Shown here: one piece after another, positions 32,462-44,423 of the stretch
Layout of the letters: every line of letters begins with the position of its first letter
Numbering within the stretch: position 1 is the stretch's first letter
NCBI GenBank assembly: GCA_003221695.1
Contig: QHSX01000040.1
Coordinates: 1 to 64,000, forward strand
Length of the DNA stretch: 64,000 nt
Direction of reading: 5' to 3'
Source: Candidatus Rokuibacteriota bacterium
GTDB lineage: Bacteria; Methylomirabilota; Methylomirabilia; Rokubacteriales; CSP1-6
Program-made: the position numbers and the translations under genes
Notes under the pieces: model-generated
Told to the model about the DNA's origin: nothing
Databases searched by the model: none
The model's input: only the letters and a program-made list of their open reading frames with translations

Positions 32462-33676
32462 GTGCCTCGCCCCTCCCCCAGCGCGGTCGCGCCGCTCGTG
32501 CTGCTGGTGCTGCTCGTCGCGCTCGCCGGGCCGGCGGGAGCGCAGCAAAAGCGCGACGAGACGCTGCAGAGCGAGCAGAAGAAGCTCCTTCAGACGCAGA
32601 AGCGTCTGAAGGAGGAGCGCGAGAAGGCGGCGGCCGCGCGCGCCCGCGAGACGTCGCTGCTCGCCGAGCTCGAGCGGATCGACCAACGCCTGGCGGAGAA
32701 GCAGGCGGAGGTCACGCGACTCGCGGCTCGCATCAAGCGCACGCAGTCCGACATCGCCACGCTCCGGGGCGAGGTCACGCGGCTCGAGGGGCAGCGTGAG
32801 GGCCAGGAGGAGACGCTCGCCCGGCGCCTCCGGGTCATGTACCGGGTGCACGCGCAGGGCGGCGCGCTGCCGTTGATCCTGAGCGGCGACGATCCTGTCA
32901 CGCGCGCGGTGGCGGTGCGCCACCTCGCGAGCCTCGCGGCGCTGGACGCTCGTTTGATTCGAGAGTATCGTGGGACATCGGAACGGCTCGCCGATCGCAA
33001 GGGTCGCGAAGAGGCGCGCCAGCGCGAGCTGGCGGCCCTGCACGCCGAAGCCCAGACCGAGCAGGCGGAAGTCGACCGCGAGGCCGCGAAGCGGCGGACC
33101 CTGCTCGCGAGGGTGCGCGACGAGCGCGCCTACCACGAGCGCATGGTGGGCGAGCTCACCGAAGCGTCCCGCCGACTCGAAGCCTTCATCAGCGAGTTGC
33201 AGGCCCGGCAGCGGAAGCTGGCCAGGGTGCCGCCGCCAAAGGGCGGGGTCGAGCCTCCCGGCGTCGGGTTCGGCAACCTTCGCGGCCGGCTCCCGTGGCC
33301 GGCCGAGGGGCGGATCGTCACGACGTTCGGCGCCCAGGTGCACCCACGGTTCGGCACGCGGACTTTCCGGAATGGGGTGGACATCGAGGCGGCCGAGGGC
33401 ACGGACGTCGCGGCGGTCTACGCCGGCCACGTGATTTACACGGGCTGGTTCAAGGGGTATGGGAACCTGATCATTGTGGACCACGGCAACGAGTACTACA
33501 CGCTCTACGCCCACATCGCCGAGATCGAGGCGAAGGAGGGCGAGGACGTGCGGCAGGGGCAGCGAATTGGTACGGTGGGGGACACGGCCTCCCTGGCGGG
33601 GCCTCGGCTATACTTCGAGGTACGCTACCAGGGGAAGCCACAGGACCCAGCGGAGTGGCTCCGGCAGCGGGGCTAG
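32462..33676 (+). CDS. EnvC-like murein hydrolase activator (M23 domain)
   Basis: About 404 residues from GTG 32462: signal peptide ending GPAGAQQ, a long coiled coil (~25-245, Lys/Glu/Arg heptads), and a C-terminal LytM/M23 domain with FGAQVHPRFGTRTFRNGVDI, YGNLIIVDHGNEYYTLYAHI and LYFEVRYQG. The histidines of an active M23 site are only partly present (no HxH pair before DIEA), so it is more likely an activator like EnvC than an endopeptidase. ftsE-ftsX-envC order supports this. The frame can also start at ATG 32285, overlapping ftsX, but the extra 59 residues precede the signal peptide. Confidence 0.88.
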   Translation: MPRPSPSAVAPLVLLVLLVALAGPAGAQQKRDETLQSEQKKLLQTQKRLKEEREKAAAARARETSLLAELERIDQRLAEKQAEVTRLAARIKRTQSDIATLRGEVTRLEGQREGQEETLARRLRVMYRVHAQGGALPLILSGDDPVTRAVAVRHLASLAALDARLIREYRGTSERLADRKGREEARQRELAALHAEAQTEQAEVDREAAKRRTLLARVRDERAYHERMVGELTEASRRLEAFISELQARQRKLARVPPPKGGVEPPGVGFGNLRGRLPWPAEGRIVTTFGAQVHPRFGTRTFRNGVDIEAAEGTDVAAVYAGHVIYTGWFKGYGNLIIVDHGNEYYTLYAHIAEIEAKEGEDVRQGQRIGTVGDTASLAGPRLYFEVRYQGKPQDPAEWLRQRG

Positions 33677-33698
33677 CGAGGGATTTGAGGGGGAATCC

Positions 33699-34937
33699 AT
33701 GAAGAAGGCATTTGTGATTGGCGCGCTCCTCGTCGTGCTCACCCTGTCGCTCGGCGGGTCCGTGGCCAGCAAGGGCACCGACAACGGCGCGACCTACGAG
33801 CAGCTCCGGTTATTCACGGAGGTGCTCTCGATTGTCCAGAACCAGTACGTCGACGAGGTCCCGCCCAAGGACCTCATCTACAGCGCGATCAAGGGCACAC
33901 TGCGCGGTCTCGATCCGCACAGCTCCTTCCTCGACCCCGAGAGCTACCGCGAGATGCAGGTGGAGACGTCGGGGAGCTTCGGGGGCCTCGGCATCGAGAT
34001 CACCCTGAAGGACGACATCCTCACGGTCGTCTCGCCGATCGAGGGGACGCCCGCATACCGTGCGGGGCTCCAGACGGGTGACCGGATCATCAAGATCGAC
34101 GGCCTCTCGACCAAGGACATGCAGCTCCCGGACGCCGTCAAGCGGATGCGCGGCAAGCCCGGCACCAAGGTGACGATCACGGTGGCCCGTGAGGGCTGGA
34201 CCGAGCCCAAGGACTTCGACATCACCCGCGAGCAGATCAGGGTGCAGTCGGTCCGCTCGGCCGACCTCGGTGGCGGCATCGCCTACGTGAAACTCCGCCA
34301 GTTCCAGGAACAGACCCCCGGCGACCTGTCCGGCACGCTCGAGAAGGCCGCCAAGAGCGGCATGAAGGCGCTGCTCCTCGACCTCCGCAACAACCCCGGC
34401 GGCCTGCTGACGGCAGCGGTCGAGGTGACGGAGGAGTTCGTCGACGACGGCAAGCTCGTCGTCTACACCGAGGGCCGGGTGCGGAACCAGAACATGCGGT
34501 TCACGGCGCACGCCAAGAAGTCCTATCCGACCTTGCCGATGGTGGTCCTCGTCAACCAGGGGAGCGCGTCGGCGTCGGAGATCGTGGCGGGGGCGCTCCA
34601 GGACTGGAAGCGCGCGATCGTCCTCGGCACGCAGACGTTCGGCAAGGGCTCCGTGCAGACGATCATCCCGCTCTCGGACGGCTCGGGGCTTCGGCTGACG
34701 ACCGCGAAGTACTTCACGCCGAACGGCCGCTCGATCCACGGCAAGGGCATCACGCCGGACATCGTGGTCGAGCTGCCCAAGGACGCGCAGAAAGACCGGC
34801 AGCCGTCCCTCGACCCGATGGAGGATCTGAAGAAGGACCTCCAGGTCCAGCGGGCGATCGACGTGATCAAGACCATGCGGATCATCGAGCAGCAGCGGCC
34901 GCCCCAGAATCTCCAGGGTCAGGTCCGGCCGCAGTAG
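33699..34937 (+). CDS. ctpA: C-terminal processing peptidase (S41, CtpA type)
   Basis: 412 residues. Signal peptide or anchor at 1-25, N-terminal helical region with DPHSSFLDPESY, PDZ domain (~85-170: GLGIEITLKDD...GDRIIKIDGL), S41 core with LRNNPGGLL, catalytic Ser in NQGSASASEIVAGALQD and Lys in TQTFGKGSVQT. Periplasmic tail-specific protease; in other bacteria it is tied to turnover of murein hydrolases, which fits its place after the EnvC-like gene. Confidence 0.93.
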   Translation: MKKAFVIGALLVVLTLSLGGSVASKGTDNGATYEQLRLFTEVLSIVQNQYVDEVPPKDLIYSAIKGTLRGLDPHSSFLDPESYREMQVETSGSFGGLGIEITLKDDILTVVSPIEGTPAYRAGLQTGDRIIKIDGLSTKDMQLPDAVKRMRGKPGTKVTITVAREGWTEPKDFDITREQIRVQSVRSADLGGGIAYVKLRQFQEQTPGDLSGTLEKAAKSGMKALLLDLRNNPGGLLTAAVEVTEEFVDDGKLVVYTEGRVRNQNMRFTAHAKKSYPTLPMVVLVNQGSASASEIVAGALQDWKRAIVLGTQTFGKGSVQTIIPLSDGSGLRLTTAKYFTPNGRSIHGKGITPDIVVELPKDAQKDRQPSLDPMEDLKKDLQVQRAIDVIKTMRIIEQQRPPQNLQGQVRPQ

Positions 34938-34954
34938 CGTTCGGCACGTTCTCG

Positions 34955-34999
34955 AGGGCGATGCGAGCCGGGGGCAGGGGGACTCGGCCTCATCGCCCT
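34955..34999 (+). terminator. Possible stem-loop between ctpA and tsaD
   Basis: Nine complementary bases agggcgatg (34955-34963) and catcgccct (34991-34999) enclose a 27-nt loop and are followed by tggctttt. A weak terminator candidate ending the ftsE-ctpA run. Confidence 0.3.
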
Positions 35000-35027
35000 T
35001 GGCTTTTGTAGAGGGGATTCGCCCGGG

Positions 35028-36059
35028 ATGCTCGTGCTGGGGATCGAGACCTCGTGCGATGAGACGGCGGCCGCGGTGCTGGCCGACGGCCGCCGGATCC
35101 TGTCGAACGTCGTCGCCTCGCAGGACGCGGTGCACGCGCCGTACGGCGGCGTCGTCCCCGAGCTCGCCTCGCGGCGCCACCTCGAGGTGATCGTGCCGGT
35201 CGTCGAGAAGGCGCTCGCCGACGCGGGCATCGGGCTCCCGGGCCTCGACGGCATCGCGGTGACCCAGGGCCCGGGGCTCGTCGGCTCGCTCCTCGTCGGG
35301 TGCTCGCTGGCGAAGGCCCTCGCCTACGCGCACGGAAAGCCGTTCGTCGGCGTCAACCACCTCGAGGGTCACATCTACGCCGCCTTCCTCACCGACGATC
35401 CGCCGGTCCACCCCTTCCTCGCCCTCGTCGTCTCCGGGGGCCACACCGCCCTCTACCACGCCCGCGCCCCGCTCGCCTACGCGCTCGTCGGCCAGACGCG
35501 CGACGACGCGGCGGGGGAGGCCTTCGACAAGGTCGCCAAGCTGCTCGGGCTCGGATTCCCGGGCGGGCCCGTCATCGAGCGGACGGCGACGACGGGCGAT
35601 CCGAAGGCGATCACGTTTCCGCTCGCACAGATGACGGACGGCGCCGACGACTTCTCGTTCAGCGGCATCAAGACGTCCGTGTCGTTCTACGTAAAGCGCC
35701 ACGCACCGCTCGGCGAGGGCCAGGTCGCCGACGTCGCCGCATCCTTCCAGGCCGCGGTCGTCAAGATGCTGGTGCGCAAGACCGTGCGGGCGGCGCTCCG
35801 CACGGGGGTCACGCGCGTGGTCCTCACGGGGGGCGTCGCGGCAAACGGGCCCCTCCGTGCCGGGCTCGCCGCCGAGGCGGCGCTCCACGGCATCACGCTC
35901 CACGTTCCGCCGCCCGGGCTCTGTACCGACAACGCCGCGATGATCACCGCGGCGGGCACGGCGCGGCTCCGGGCGGGCGAGCGGGCCCCGCTCGACATGA
36001 ACGCGCTCCCGGATATGGAGCTGGCATCCGCCGATGGAATGAGGGCCCCGTCACCATGA
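35028..36059 (+). CDS. tsaD: tRNA N6-adenosine threonylcarbamoyltransferase TsaD
   Basis: 343 residues, ASKHA fold. VLGIETSCDETAAAV, metal-binding HLEGHIYAAF (~110-119), SGGHTALY (~135) and GLCTDNAAMI. Transfers the threonylcarbamoyl group to A37 of ANN-decoding tRNAs. The last codons overlap the ATG of the histidine kinase gene (ATGA). Confidence 0.95.
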   Translation: MLVLGIETSCDETAAAVLADGRRILSNVVASQDAVHAPYGGVVPELASRRHLEVIVPVVEKALADAGIGLPGLDGIAVTQGPGLVGSLLVGCSLAKALAYAHGKPFVGVNHLEGHIYAAFLTDDPPVHPFLALVVSGGHTALYHARAPLAYALVGQTRDDAAGEAFDKVAKLLGLGFPGGPVIERTATTGDPKAITFPLAQMTDGADDFSFSGIKTSVSFYVKRHAPLGEGQVADVAASFQAAVVKMLVRKTVRAALRTGVTRVVLTGGVAANGPLRAGLAAEAALHGITLHVPPPGLCTDNAAMITAAGTARLRAGERAPLDMNALPDMELASADGMRAPSP

Positions 36060-37129
36060 ATTATGAGGCGGTCCTCGCCGGCCTGCCCGACGCGGTGATC
36101 GCCGTGGACGCGAGCCTGAGGGTCGTCTTCTGGAACGCCGCCGCCGAGGTGCTCACCGAGCGCTCGGCACGCCGCGCGGAGGGGCGGTACCTCAAGGAGG
36201 TGTTCCCGCCCGACGCCTCCGTCGTGCGCCGCCTGGGCGAGACGGTCTCGACCGGGGAGAGCCGCTCGGAGCCGGAGGGGTTCGTGGACCGCGGCGAGAG
36301 CCGGCGGGTGCCCGTGAGCCTCGTCACGGCGCCGCTCTTCGCGCGCGATGGGAGCGTCGAGGGCGCCGTCGCCGTGCTGCGCGACCTGTCGCGGATCCAC
36401 CAGCTCGAGGCGGAGGTGCGACGGGGCGAGACGCTCGCCGCCGCCGGCCGCATGGCGGTCGGCCTCGCCCACGAGGTCCGGAACCCGCTCGGCGCCATTC
36501 GGGGCGCCGTCCAGCTCTTGCAGCGCGAGCTCGGGACCGACTCCCGATGGAGCGAGTACACGAACGTGCTCCTCACCGAGGTCGACCGCGTCAACCGGAT
36601 CATCGAGATGCTGCTCGACCTGGCGCGCCCGGTCCAGTTGCGCCTGGTGCCCCTCAACCTCCACCAGCTCTTCGAGCGCGTCGCCACGCTCCACGGGGCG
36701 ACGTTCCGCGAGGGGAGGATCGCGCTCGTGCGGAGCTACGACCCGAGCCTGCCGCCGATCCTCGGCGACGAGGACCGGCTCCTGCAGGTGTTCCACAACC
36801 TCGTGCGCAACGCGCTCGACGCGATGCCGTCCGCCGGGCGGCTGACGCTCACGACCCGCGTGAGCCTCAACCCGCTGTTCGGCAAAATGGACCTCGGCGC
36901 GGGCCAGCGCACCATGGTCGAGGCCAAGGTGGCGGACGAGGGCGGCGGGATCCCCGCGGCGGTGCGCGCGCGGATCTTCGACCCGTTCTTCACCACCAAG
37001 GACAAGGGTCTCGGCCTCGGGCTCGCCATCTGCCACCGGATCCTCGAGGAGCACCGCGGCGCGATCCAGGTGGAGAGCGCCGAGGGGCGCGGGACGGTCG
37101 TGACGTGCTTCCTCCCCATCGCCAAGTGA
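36056..37129 (+). CDS. PAS-domain sensor histidine kinase (NtrB/AtoS-like)
   Basis: 357 residues, no membrane segment, so cytoplasmic. N-terminal PAS (~1-120), HisKA with phospho-His in VGLAHEVRNPLGAI (~137-150), HATPase with N-box LVRNALDAM, G1 DEGGGIP and G2 GLGLGLAI. Phosphorylates the adjacent NtrC-like regulator. The signal is unknown; NtrB-like layout hints at nitrogen status, but no glnA/glnB is visible. Confidence 0.9.
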   Translation: MNYEAVLAGLPDAVIAVDASLRVVFWNAAAEVLTERSARRAEGRYLKEVFPPDASVVRRLGETVSTGESRSEPEGFVDRGESRRVPVSLVTAPLFARDGSVEGAVAVLRDLSRIHQLEAEVRRGETLAAAGRMAVGLAHEVRNPLGAIRGAVQLLQRELGTDSRWSEYTNVLLTEVDRVNRIIEMLLDLARPVQLRLVPLNLHQLFERVATLHGATFREGRIALVRSYDPSLPPILGDEDRLLQVFHNLVRNALDAMPSAGRLTLTTRVSLNPLFGKMDLGAGQRTMVEAKVADEGGGIPAAVRARIFDPFFTTKDKGLGLGLAICHRILEEHRGAIQVESAEGRGTVVTCFLPIAK

Positions 37130-37133
37130 GGCC

Positions 37134-38564
<1,431 letters not shown>

Positions 38565-38567
38565 GGG

Positions 38568-39338
38568 CTACTTCGGCGCGGCGAGGAGCGCCTCGATCGC
38601 TTCCTTGAAGCGGGCGTACGGCTGCGCCCCGACGATCATCTTCACGACCCTGACCTGACCGGTCTTCGCGTCGGTGAGCCCCAGGAAGAACGTCGGCGTG
38701 CCCCTGACACCGGCCTTCTGTCCGTCCTCCAGGTCCTTGCGGATCTCGGCGGCGTACTTCCCGCTGTCGAGACACTCACCGAAGGCCTGCGCGGTCAAAC
38801 CGAGCGCTTGGGCGTGAACCGGCAGCTGGGCCCCGCCGAGGGCGCGTTGATTCGCGAAGAGGCGATCGTGCATCTCCCAGTATTTCCCCTGCTCACCCGC
38901 ACAGTGGGCCGCCTCGGCTGCCTTGAACGCGTCCCCGTGGATGGCCTCGAGGGGAAAGTTGCGGAAGACGTACTTCAGCTTGCCGGTCTCGACGTAGTCG
39001 CGCCGGATCTGCGAGGAGGTCTCTCGGACGTAGAGCCCGCAGAAGGGGCACTGGTAGTCCGAAAACTCCACGAGAGTGAGCACTGCGGTATCGCTCCCCT
39101 GGGAGGGGTGGCGGTCGACGCCGAGCGTCAGGTCGCGCACGTCACGGGTGCCGGGACCGCCCCGTTCGCGCAGCGAGTTCGCGAGGTCCTGGAGCTCCTT
39201 CCGGAGCGCGCGCTGCTCCTCTTTGAGCGCGTCGATCTCTTTTTTCAGTGTCTTGAGATCGTCGGCTTGCGGAAAGGCGGGCTGGCCGGAGAGGGTGATG
39301 GCGAGGAGCGCCAGCAGCACGACGCGGAGGGGACGCAT
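38568..39338 (-). CDS. Secreted DsbA-like thiol oxidoreductase with N-terminal coiled coil
   Basis: About 256 residues. Signal peptide (MRPLRVVLL...QPAFPQA), coiled coil (~28-60, LKTLKKEIDALKEEQRAL), then a DsbA/thioredoxin-4 domain: FSDYQCPFCGLYV with the CPFC active site (~95), helical insert, and cis-Pro loop GTPTFFLG (~205). Likely a periplasmic disulfide oxidase or isomerase; the coiled coil may dimerise it as in DsbC-like proteins. An ATG at 39347 lies within the -10 box; ATG 39338, at the predicted start site, is preferred. Confidence 0.88.
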   Translation of the reverse strand: MRPLRVVLLALLAITLSGQPAFPQADDLKTLKKEIDALKEEQRALRKELQDLANSLRERGGPGTRDVRDLTLGVDRHPSQGSDTAVLTLVEFSDYQCPFCGLYVRETSSQIRRDYVETGKLKYVFRNFPLEAIHGDAFKAAEAAHCAGEQGKYWEMHDRLFANQRALGGAQLPVHAQALGLTAQAFGECLDSGKYAAEIRKDLEDGQKAGVRGTPTFFLGLTDAKTGQVRVVKMIVGAQPYARFKEAIEALLAAPK

Positions 39339-39345
39339 GGCACTC

Positions 39346-39375
39346 ATGGTAACACTTCCGCGAGTGCCCGGTCAT
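39346..39375 (-). promoter_or_regulatory. Promoter of the DsbA-like gene
   Basis: Minus strand: ATGACC (39375-39370), 18-bp spacer, TACCAT (39351-39346), then 7 nt to ATG 39338. The transcript would start at or 1 nt before the start codon. Confidence 0.55.
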
Positions 39376-39479
39376 TCCCGACCGCGCACGCCCCCTTTCC
39401 GGAAAATATTGCGGTCACCACCGGCGACAGCGTTTTAGGCTCCGTCTAGGTCGCCATCACCCGCTCGTGGTCCGAGGAG

Positions 39480-41296
<1,817 letters not shown>

Positions 41297-41499
41297 TTAC
41301 AACGAGTCAGTGTGCGTTTGTCGCCAGCCCTAGGCTACGCCCGAACCCGCCGACGATCAAGTCGAGGCGCGCGACTCTCTCACGAGATCCCAGGGGCGGA
41401 CCTGCGCGACTGCCTTGTAGAAAAACGCCCGATGACGTAGTCTGCCGCGCAGCAACGACTGACGAAGGAGCACGCGAGCTGAGCAGGGGTCACGGGTTC

Positions 41500-42609
41500 G
41501 TGGTCGCCGCATTCGTCATCGTCTTTGGCGGCTGCGTCACCCTTACCCCACAGCAGCAAGAAATGGTCGCCGACGTTCAGCGCTTCGCCGATGGGACGGC
41601 CACAACCTACAACCTGCCTCGAATTCGCGTCACGATCGAGCCGGCCACCAACCTGGGGATCGGTGGGCGATATCGCCAGGGCAACTTCTACCTCAATGCG
41701 CGAACGCTCGGGTCGGGCAATCTGACCGCGCTCGTGGCCCACGAGTTGGCGCATTACGTCCTGGGACATGAGCCGCTGTCCGGGCCGTCTATGGCAGAGC
41801 TTCTGCGGGCACAGGAACTGCGCGAACTCGACGCCAACGCGAAAGCCGTGGAGATCCTGATGCGCGTTCGAGGCATGAGCCAGACGGAGGCGGTGCGAAC
41901 GATGGTCACCCATCTCCGTGGGGCCCAGGCAGCCATTCGGTGCGGCGGCGCGCTCGCGCCGGGCCATCGCCCGCCCGCGGACGAGATTGCGAACCTCCTC
42001 GCGCGCTTTCCCGACAGCGCGGGGACGGGAGCGCCAGCGGAGGAGAGACCGGCGTCGTCCCCGGCGGTTGCAGTGATACCGGTGGCGGTGCCCGTCTGGA
42101 AGCCGGGCGACACGTGGACCTTCTGCCTCGAGAGTCCCACTGGCAAAGGGGCGTATGTCTGGTCGGTCGACCGTGAAGAAATGGTCGAAGGCGTTTCCCA
42201 CTACGTGATCAAGCAAGGGATGCGCGAAATTTTCTATCGAACAGCCGATCTTGCTCACACACGTGAGACGGTGGACGGGGCGCTTGTCAGGCAGCACTCG
42301 CCGTCGAGAACCCGGTACGCGTGGCCGCTCGCGGTCGGAACGACGTGGGAGCAGGCGTTTCGCGAGGACCGACCCGTCGAGCGCCGCGTCATCGAGCGGG
42401 AGGACGTCGTGTCCGTCGAAGGTGAGGAGACACTCACGGTGCTCGCCGGTACGTTTCGGACGCTCAAGATCGCCTACCGAAACAAGCGGACGACGGCGAT
42501 TCGCTACGAAGAATGGTACGCTCCCGAACTCAAAAATGCCGTTCGGATCCGCGAGCGATTGGATTCGGGCCTTCAAGTTCGAGAGCTCGTCGCCTACAGC
42601 CTGCAGTGA
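41500..42609 (+). CDS. Lipoprotein with M48-like zinc metalloprotease domain
   Basis: 369 residues from GTG 41500. The short hydrophobic start ends in lipobox FGGC (Cys12), so it may be a lipoprotein. Residues ~75-130 hold VAHELAHYVLGHE (HExxH) and a downstream ELRELDANAKAVEIL, whose Glu would be the third ligand, as in M48 peptidases. The C-terminal half (~195-365) is a beta-rich domain starting VWKPGDTWTFCLE. Proteolysis is inferred; no partner genes. It stands alone between the thiC riboswitch and convergent ABC genes. Confidence 0.75.
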   Translation: MVAAFVIVFGGCVTLTPQQQEMVADVQRFADGTATTYNLPRIRVTIEPATNLGIGGRYRQGNFYLNARTLGSGNLTALVAHELAHYVLGHEPLSGPSMAELLRAQELRELDANAKAVEILMRVRGMSQTEAVRTMVTHLRGAQAAIRCGGALAPGHRPPADEIANLLARFPDSAGTGAPAEERPASSPAVAVIPVAVPVWKPGDTWTFCLESPTGKGAYVWSVDREEMVEGVSHYVIKQGMREIFYRTADLAHTRETVDGALVRQHSPSRTRYAWPLAVGTTWEQAFREDRPVERRVIEREDVVSVEGEETLTVLAGTFRTLKIAYRNKRTTAIRYEEWYAPELKNAVRIRERLDSGLQVRELVAYSLQ

Positions 42610-42660
42610 TCCTCGTCACCCCGCACGGAGTCGGGTTCGCGCTCATGCGCCGGCGCGCGC

Positions 42661-43518
42661 TCACGTCCCGGCGACGGCGCCCGAGACGAGCCCGCTGACG
42701 AGGTAGCGCTTGAAGCAGTAGTAGAGGACGACCGGCGGGATCGCGTACACGGTCGAGACGGCCATCAGGAGGTTCCACGGCGCGTTGTCGGTCGTCAGGA
42801 AGTTCGACATCGCCACGGGCAGGGTCACGCGCGGCTCGCCCGTGAGGAGGAGCAGGGCGTAGAGGTACTCGTTCCAGGCGTAGAGAAACGCGTAGGTTCC
42901 GATGGCGATCAGCGGCGGCCTGATCAACGGCAGGTAGAGGTGCAGGAACGTCGCGATCGTCCCCGCGCCATCGATCGCGCCGGCCTCCTCGATCTCGGGC
43001 GGCAGCGAGCGCGCGTAGTCGGAGAGCACCCAGAGGGCGTACGGCGCGGCGAACGTCACCATGGCGAGGATGAGGGAGAGCTTGGTGTCGATGAGGTCGT
43101 AGTCGGCCATCATCTTGAAAAACGGGATGGCGAGGAACGACGAGGGAATCACGTAGGTGAAGAGGGTCAGCCCCGATACGAAGCGCCGGAAGCGGAAGTG
43201 GAGCCGCGCCATCGCGAACGAGCCGAGCGCGGCGACGGCCGCGACGAGCGCCATGGCCCAGAGCGCCACGACGAGGCTGTTGCCGATCTGGTGCCAGAAG
43301 TAGCGGACGAAGGGGTTGTCCGCGCCCATCGTGTACGTGTAGCTCCTCACGGTCGGGTGCTCGACGTAGAAGCCGGGCTGGAACAGGTCGTCCGTCGGTG
43401 TGAACGACAGCAGCAGCATGTAGTAGACGGGGAAGAGCGTCCAGCCGAGGATGACGATCGCGAGCAAGGAGAGCCCGACCTGAAGTCCGCGCCGCTTCCG
43501 CCGGCCGGGGGCGCTCAT
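42661..43518 (-). CDS. ABC sugar-type transporter permease (MalG/UgpE-like)
   Basis: 285 residues, six helices. The permease EAA loop is EEAGAIDGAGTIATFLHLYLP (~190-210). Belongs to the carbohydrate uptake transporter-1 group, whose permeases come in MalF/MalG pairs. ATG 43518 follows the MalF-like gene after 22 bp. The imported solute is not predictable. Confidence 0.9.
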   Translation of the reverse strand: MSAPGRRKRRGLQVGLSLLAIVILGWTLFPVYYMLLLSFTPTDDLFQPGFYVEHPTVRSYTYTMGADNPFVRYFWHQIGNSLVVALWAMALVAAVAALGSFAMARLHFRFRRFVSGLTLFTYVIPSSFLAIPFFKMMADYDLIDTKLSLILAMVTFAAPYALWVLSDYARSLPPEIEEAGAIDGAGTIATFLHLYLPLIRPPLIAIGTYAFLYAWNEYLYALLLLTGEPRVTLPVAMSNFLTTDNAPWNLLMAVSTVYAIPPVVLYYCFKRYLVSGLVSGAVAGT

Positions 43519-43540
43519 CGGGTCACCCGTCCGCGTGCGC

Positions 43541-44413
43541 TCATATCTTCACCCAGCGGAGCAAGAGGCCGATGAAGCCGAGCGTCACGGGCAGCGCCAC
43601 CGCGAAGGTCGCGAGCCCCCACTCGAGCCGCCCCATCTGGAAGGTGTAGCGGTACGCGAGCGTCGCGAGCACGTGGGTCGAGTCGCCCGGCGCGCCGCCG
43701 GTCAGGAGCCAGGGCACCGTGAAGTCGCCGAGGGTGAAGACCATCGAAAGCAGCGTGCAGATCAGGTAGAGGTTCCGCAGCAGGGGGAACGTCACGTGGC
43801 GGAAGTTCTGGAGCGCCGAGGCGCCGTCGATCGCGGTCGCCTCGTAGAGCTCAATCGGGATCGCGCGGCGGCCCGCGAGGAAGATGATCGTCCAGAAGGG
43901 GAGGTACTTCCAGATGTGGAAGACGATCACCGCGCCCAGCGCGGTGTCGTGCTGCGCGAGCCACGGCACCGAGGCGAACCCGAATTTGCCGAGGAGATGG
44001 TTGAAGATGCCCCACTGCGAGTTGAGCATCCAGCGGAACGAGAGAATGCCCGGCAGCGCCGGGACGGCCCAGGGGATCAGGAAGAGCGCGGCGAGCACCC
44101 GAATCCACGCGAACTGGAAGTCCAGGATCCCCGAGAGGAGGAGCGCCAGGACGAGCTTCACGTTGACGGCGAAGCCCACGTACCAGAGGGTGTTGACGAC
44201 GGTCTGGCGGAAGGTCGGGTCCGAGAAGAGCGCGCGATAGCTGTCGGCGTCGAGGGCGTACCAGACGCCGAACGCCATCGGGTAGATCACGAACGCCGCG
44301 AAGAGGGCGAGGAGCGGCGCCGTGAAGAGGAAGCCCTGCGTCGTGCGGGAGCGGAAGAGCCGGGCGACGCGCGAAGGCGCCCGCCGGCCTCCGTCGCGCG
44401 TCGTCGGGCTCAT
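43541..44413 (-). CDS. ABC sugar-type transporter permease (MalF/UgpA-like)
   Basis: 290 residues, about six helices, EAA loop ELYEATAIDGASALQNFRHV (~190-209) with the usual Gly/Asp. Partner of the following MalG-like permease; starts 10 bp after the binding protein gene. No MalK-type ATPase is encoded nearby. Confidence 0.9.
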   Translation of the reverse strand: MSPTTRDGGRRAPSRVARLFRSRTTQGFLFTAPLLALFAAFVIYPMAFGVWYALDADSYRALFSDPTFRQTVVNTLWYVGFAVNVKLVLALLLSGILDFQFAWIRVLAALFLIPWAVPALPGILSFRWMLNSQWGIFNHLLGKFGFASVPWLAQHDTALGAVIVFHIWKYLPFWTIIFLAGRRAIPIELYEATAIDGASALQNFRHVTFPLLRNLYLICTLLSMVFTLGDFTVPWLLTGGAPGDSTHVLATLAYRYTFQMGRLEWGLATFAVALPVTLGFIGLLLRWVKI

Positions 44414-44423
44414 GCGGGTCGCG

